A DNA stretch of 64,000 nucleotides, from the NCBI RefSeq assembly GCF_025642255.1, contig NZ_CP106759.1, positions 709,501-773,500 of the forward strand. The letters run 5' to 3'. The stretch comes from Stenotrophomonas maltophilia (GTDB lineage: Bacteria; Pseudomonadota; Gammaproteobacteria; Xanthomonadales; Xanthomonadaceae). The notes below the pieces were generated by a model that saw nothing but the letters and a program-made list of their open reading frames with translations, ran no database searches and was not told where the DNA came from. The position numbers and the translations under genes were made by a program. Within the stretch, counting starts at the first letter, position 1. Each line of letters starts with the position of its first letter. Positions 56,825 through 64,000 of the stretch are shown piece by piece.

Positions 56825-57213
56825 TTGTTTCAAGCGGTCACGGTACTTTCGGGTGCCGTGACCGTGACATTTGAAGGCATCGCAGGCAGCCCACCGCCTG
56901 CGGTAGCCGTCAAAGACCGCAGGCGCGGTCGTGGCAGGGCCGGCGACGGGCACGGAAGCTCGATATGGCAGGGAGTCGCCGCCGGAACAGTCATGAACGC
57001 TTAATCGATTCCCCGGAATCACCCTGCGTAGATGGTGCCCTTCTGGAGTTTTTCTGGTTCACGCACGTCTGGGTTTCCCAGGTTGGCCCACTCCAGGTCT
57101 AGAACGGCCCACCCCCCCGGAACATCATCCTGGTGTTCCCGGCGTCCAGGACGGATGCCGCACAGGACCGCACACGGCAGGAGCCGTAAGCGGAGTTCAA
57201 TTGGAGGAGTGCA
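56825..57213 (+). promoter_or_regulatory. rplJL leader region (probable L10 regulatory leader)
   Basis: This 389-base gap starts with a hairpin (GGTCACGG at 56836-56843 / CCGTGACC at 56856-56863) that probably ends or attenuates the rplKA transcript. It then runs as a long untranslated leader into rplJ, with a GAGG site 4-8 bases before the ATG. In gammaproteobacteria such a leader binds L10(L12)4 for autoregulation. The leader fold was not resolved here, so this is by position. Confidence 0.5.
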
Positions 57214-57744
57214 ATGGCTCTCAATCTGTCCCAGAAGCAAGAAGTAGTCGCCGAGCTGGCAGACGTCGCCGCCAAGGCCCACTCCTTGATCGCAGCCGAA
57301 TACGCTGGCACCACGGTCGCCCAGATGACCGCGATGCGCAAGCAGGCTCGTGAAACCGGTGTTTTCTTGAAGGTTGTCAAGAACACCCTGGCTTCGCGCG
57401 CCGTTGAAGGCACCGAGTTCGCCGTGGCCCAGGACCAGATGGTTGGTCCGCTGCTGTACGCGTTCTCGCTCGAGGAGCCCGGCGCTGCCGGTCGCCTGAT
57501 CAAGGAAGCCGCCAAGGGCAACGACAAGCTGAAGGCTAAGGTCGTCGCCATCGGTGGCGAAGTGTTCCCGGCAAGCCACGTCGACGTGCTGGCCTCGCTG
57601 CCGACCCGCGATCAGGCCCTGGCCATGCTGGCCCGCGTCCTGACCGAGCCGGTCACGATGTTCGCCCGCGCCATCAAGGCTGTTGGCGAGAAGCAGGGTG
57701 GTGGCGAAACCGCCGCTGCCGAGCCGGCCGCCGAGACCGCCTGA
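57214..57744 (+). CDS. rplJ: 50S ribosomal protein uL10
   Basis: The 176-residue protein has [24 protein letters not shown], the stretch [17 protein letters not shown], and a C-terminal helical tail ([13 protein letters not shown]) that binds L7/L12 dimers. Forms the stalk base. Confidence 0.97.
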   Translation: MALNLSQKQEVVAELADVAAKAHSLIAAEYAGTTVAQMTAMRKQARETGVFLKVVKNTLASRAVEGTEFAVAQDQMVGPLLYAFSLEEPGAAGRLIKEAAKGNDKLKAKVVAIGGEVFPASHVDVLASLPTRDQALAMLARVLTEPVTMFARAIKAVGEKQGGGETAAAEPAAETA

Positions 57745-57807
57745 GTTTCGACTTACCGTGGTTCCTGACGGAACCTCAACCCAGAAAATCATCCAAAGGT
57801 ATTAATC
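57745..57807 (+). other. rplJ-rplL intercistronic hairpin
   Basis: GGTTCC-TGAC-GGAACC lies in the 63-base gap before rplL. Possibly involved in setting the higher L7/L12 output. Confidence 0.4.
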
Positions 57808-58176
57808 ATGTCCCTTACCAACGAACAGATCGTCGACGCCATCGCCGAGAAGTCCCTGATGGAAGTGATGGAGCTGGTCAAGGCCATCGAAGAGAAGTTC
57901 GGCGTCTCCGCCGCTGCTCCGGTTGCCGTGGCTGCTGCCGCTGGCCCGGCCGCTGCTGTTGAAGAGCAGACCGAGTTCACCGTCACCCTGAAGTCGGCCG
58001 GCGAGAAGAAGGTCGAAGTCATCAAGGCCGTCCGCGCCATCACCGGCCTGGGCCTGAAGGAAGCGAAGGACCTGGCCGAAGCCGGTGGCGTCCTGAAGGA
58101 AGGCGCTTCGAAGGACGACGCCGAGAAGATGAAGAAGGACCTGGAAGCTGCTGGCGCGACTGTCGAAGTCAAGTAA
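57808..58176 (+). CDS. rplL: 50S ribosomal protein bL12
   Basis: The 122-residue protein has an N-terminal dimer domain (~1-32), an Ala/Pro hinge (~33-52, [20 protein letters not shown]) and the C-terminal factor-binding domain ([35 protein letters not shown]). Recruits translation factors. Confidence 0.98.
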   Translation: MSLTNEQIVDAIAEKSLMEVMELVKAIEEKFGVSAAAPVAVAAAAGPAAAVEEQTEFTVTLKSAGEKKVEVIKAVRAITGLGLKEAKDLAEAGGVLKEGASKDDAEKMKKDLEAAGATVEVK

Positions 58177-58217
58177 GCACTTCCTTTGCATCGTCATCGA
58201 TTCTCGGCGATGCAGCC

Positions 58218-58250
58218 AAGGCTGGGGGCGTAAGCCCCCGGCCTTTGGTC
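58218..58250 (+). terminator. attenuating terminator between rplL and rpoB
   Basis: AAGGCTGGGGGC-GTAA-GCCCCCGGCCTT, 12-base stem (one G-T pair), followed by TGGTCGTTG. By analogy with enterobacteria it would let only part of the transcription reach rpoBC. Confidence 0.7.
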
Positions 58251-58370
58251 GTTGTTGCAGGCCCGCGTACTGCGCGGGTGGAATCAGGCGGTAGAAAGCC
58301 CAACACGGGCTGCGGTCAAATCCCGGCACGCCCGCGCATCGCGCGGCAGCAGGGAAGTAGATGCAGACGA

Positions 58371-58440
58371 GTTGGCAGTTGGAAGTAGCGGGAGAAGGCG
58401 TGCTGGTGCCGGCAATACCAGCGACTTCCAACTGACAATT
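58371..58440 (+). other. long hairpin in the rpoB leader
   Basis: CAGTTGGAAGT (58376-58386) pairs with ACTTCCAACTG (58424-58434); GCTGGT/ACCAGC pairs inside it, and further pairing with one mismatch extends outward. Candidate double-strand RNase III processing site ahead of rpoB. Confidence 0.6.
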
Positions 58441-58497
58441 TCAAAGTTCCCTTCAGGGTCGTGGACGCACGGCCCGCACAACAAGGTGGAAGACCTC

Positions 58498-62652
<4,155 letters not shown>

Positions 62653-62660
62653 TCCATGCC

Positions 62661-62686
62661 GGCGCGGCGGCTCTCTCCGCCGCGCC
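62661..62686 (+). other. rpoB-rpoC intercistronic hairpin
   Basis: GGCGCGGCGG-CTCTCT-CCGCCGCGCC, 10-base perfect stem, no T-run. It may protect the rpoB 3' end or pace the rpoC ribosome site. Confidence 0.65.
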
Positions 62687-62702
62687 GCTGGCAGTGACCT
62701 GA

Positions 62703-64000
<1,298 letters not shown>

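Overview
The window looks like chromosomal DNA of a Stenotrophomonas maltophilia-type gammaproteobacterium (family Xanthomonadaceae). The sequence signs are: high GC; many GTAG-headed REP palindromes of the kind described in S. maltophilia as SMAG; a subtilisin-like secreted protease of the StmPr type; a 568-residue SPINDLY/OGT-type glycosyltransferase next to prfA that matches the Xanthomonas campestris OGT in length and motifs; and the xanthomonad order ahpC-ahpF-oxyR. The species name is inference from these traits. No prophage, CRISPR array, intact insertion sequence or rRNA operon was seen.

Layout. 1-2.4 kb: rlmM (cut by the window edge), a nucleoside deaminase, and a short low-GC islet with one orphan gene and gene scraps. 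2.4-8.4 kb: glnS, a DUF2007 protein, msrA, talB, rnk and oxyR. 8.5-11 kb: ahpF and ahpC, with a good OxyR operator in front of ahpC. 11-19 kb: prmC, pip, a divergent LysR/DHA2-exporter pair, and a tightly overlapping minus-strand operon (nitroreductase, 5'-3' exonuclease, NUDIX, N-formylglutamate amidohydrolase). 19-26 kb: a DUF1631 protein and the three transhydrogenase genes pntAa / pntAb-pntB, split by an opposite-strand ECF sigma operon. 26-35 kb: sufT, ilvE, the secreted protease, wrbA-DUF2069-asparaginase-like, yihY, tlpA-like and ppk2. 35-46 kb: OGT-like, prfA and hemA (minus) diverging from tpr-lolB-ispE-tRNA-Gln-prs-rplY-pth-ychF (plus), a classic gammaproteobacterial housekeeping string. 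46-52.6 kb: a repeat array, an orphan membrane protein, a TonB-dependent receptor divergent from an exported cyanophycinase, and an exported isoaspartyl peptidase. 52.6-64 kb: the tufB operon (tRNA-Tyr, -Gly, -Thr, tuf), tRNA-Trp, secE, nusG, rplK, rplA, rplJ, rplL, rpoB and the 5' part of rpoC.

Genes that work together: OxyR, AhpC, AhpF, MsrA and WrbA form a peroxide and redox defence theme. Pnt balances NAD(P)H. The cyanophycinase, isoaspartyl peptidase and TonB receptor look like an outer-envelope route for using cyanophycin or its beta-Asp-Arg dipeptides. The right third is the translation/transcription core.

The most unusual non-coding content is (i) four copies of a ~115 bp element with a conserved core and flanking arms whose sequence differs from copy to copy but stays self-complementary, (ii) three ~112 bp direct repeats carrying DnaA-box-like sites, split by a SMAG hairpin, and (iii) a tandem duplication of a SMAG pair.
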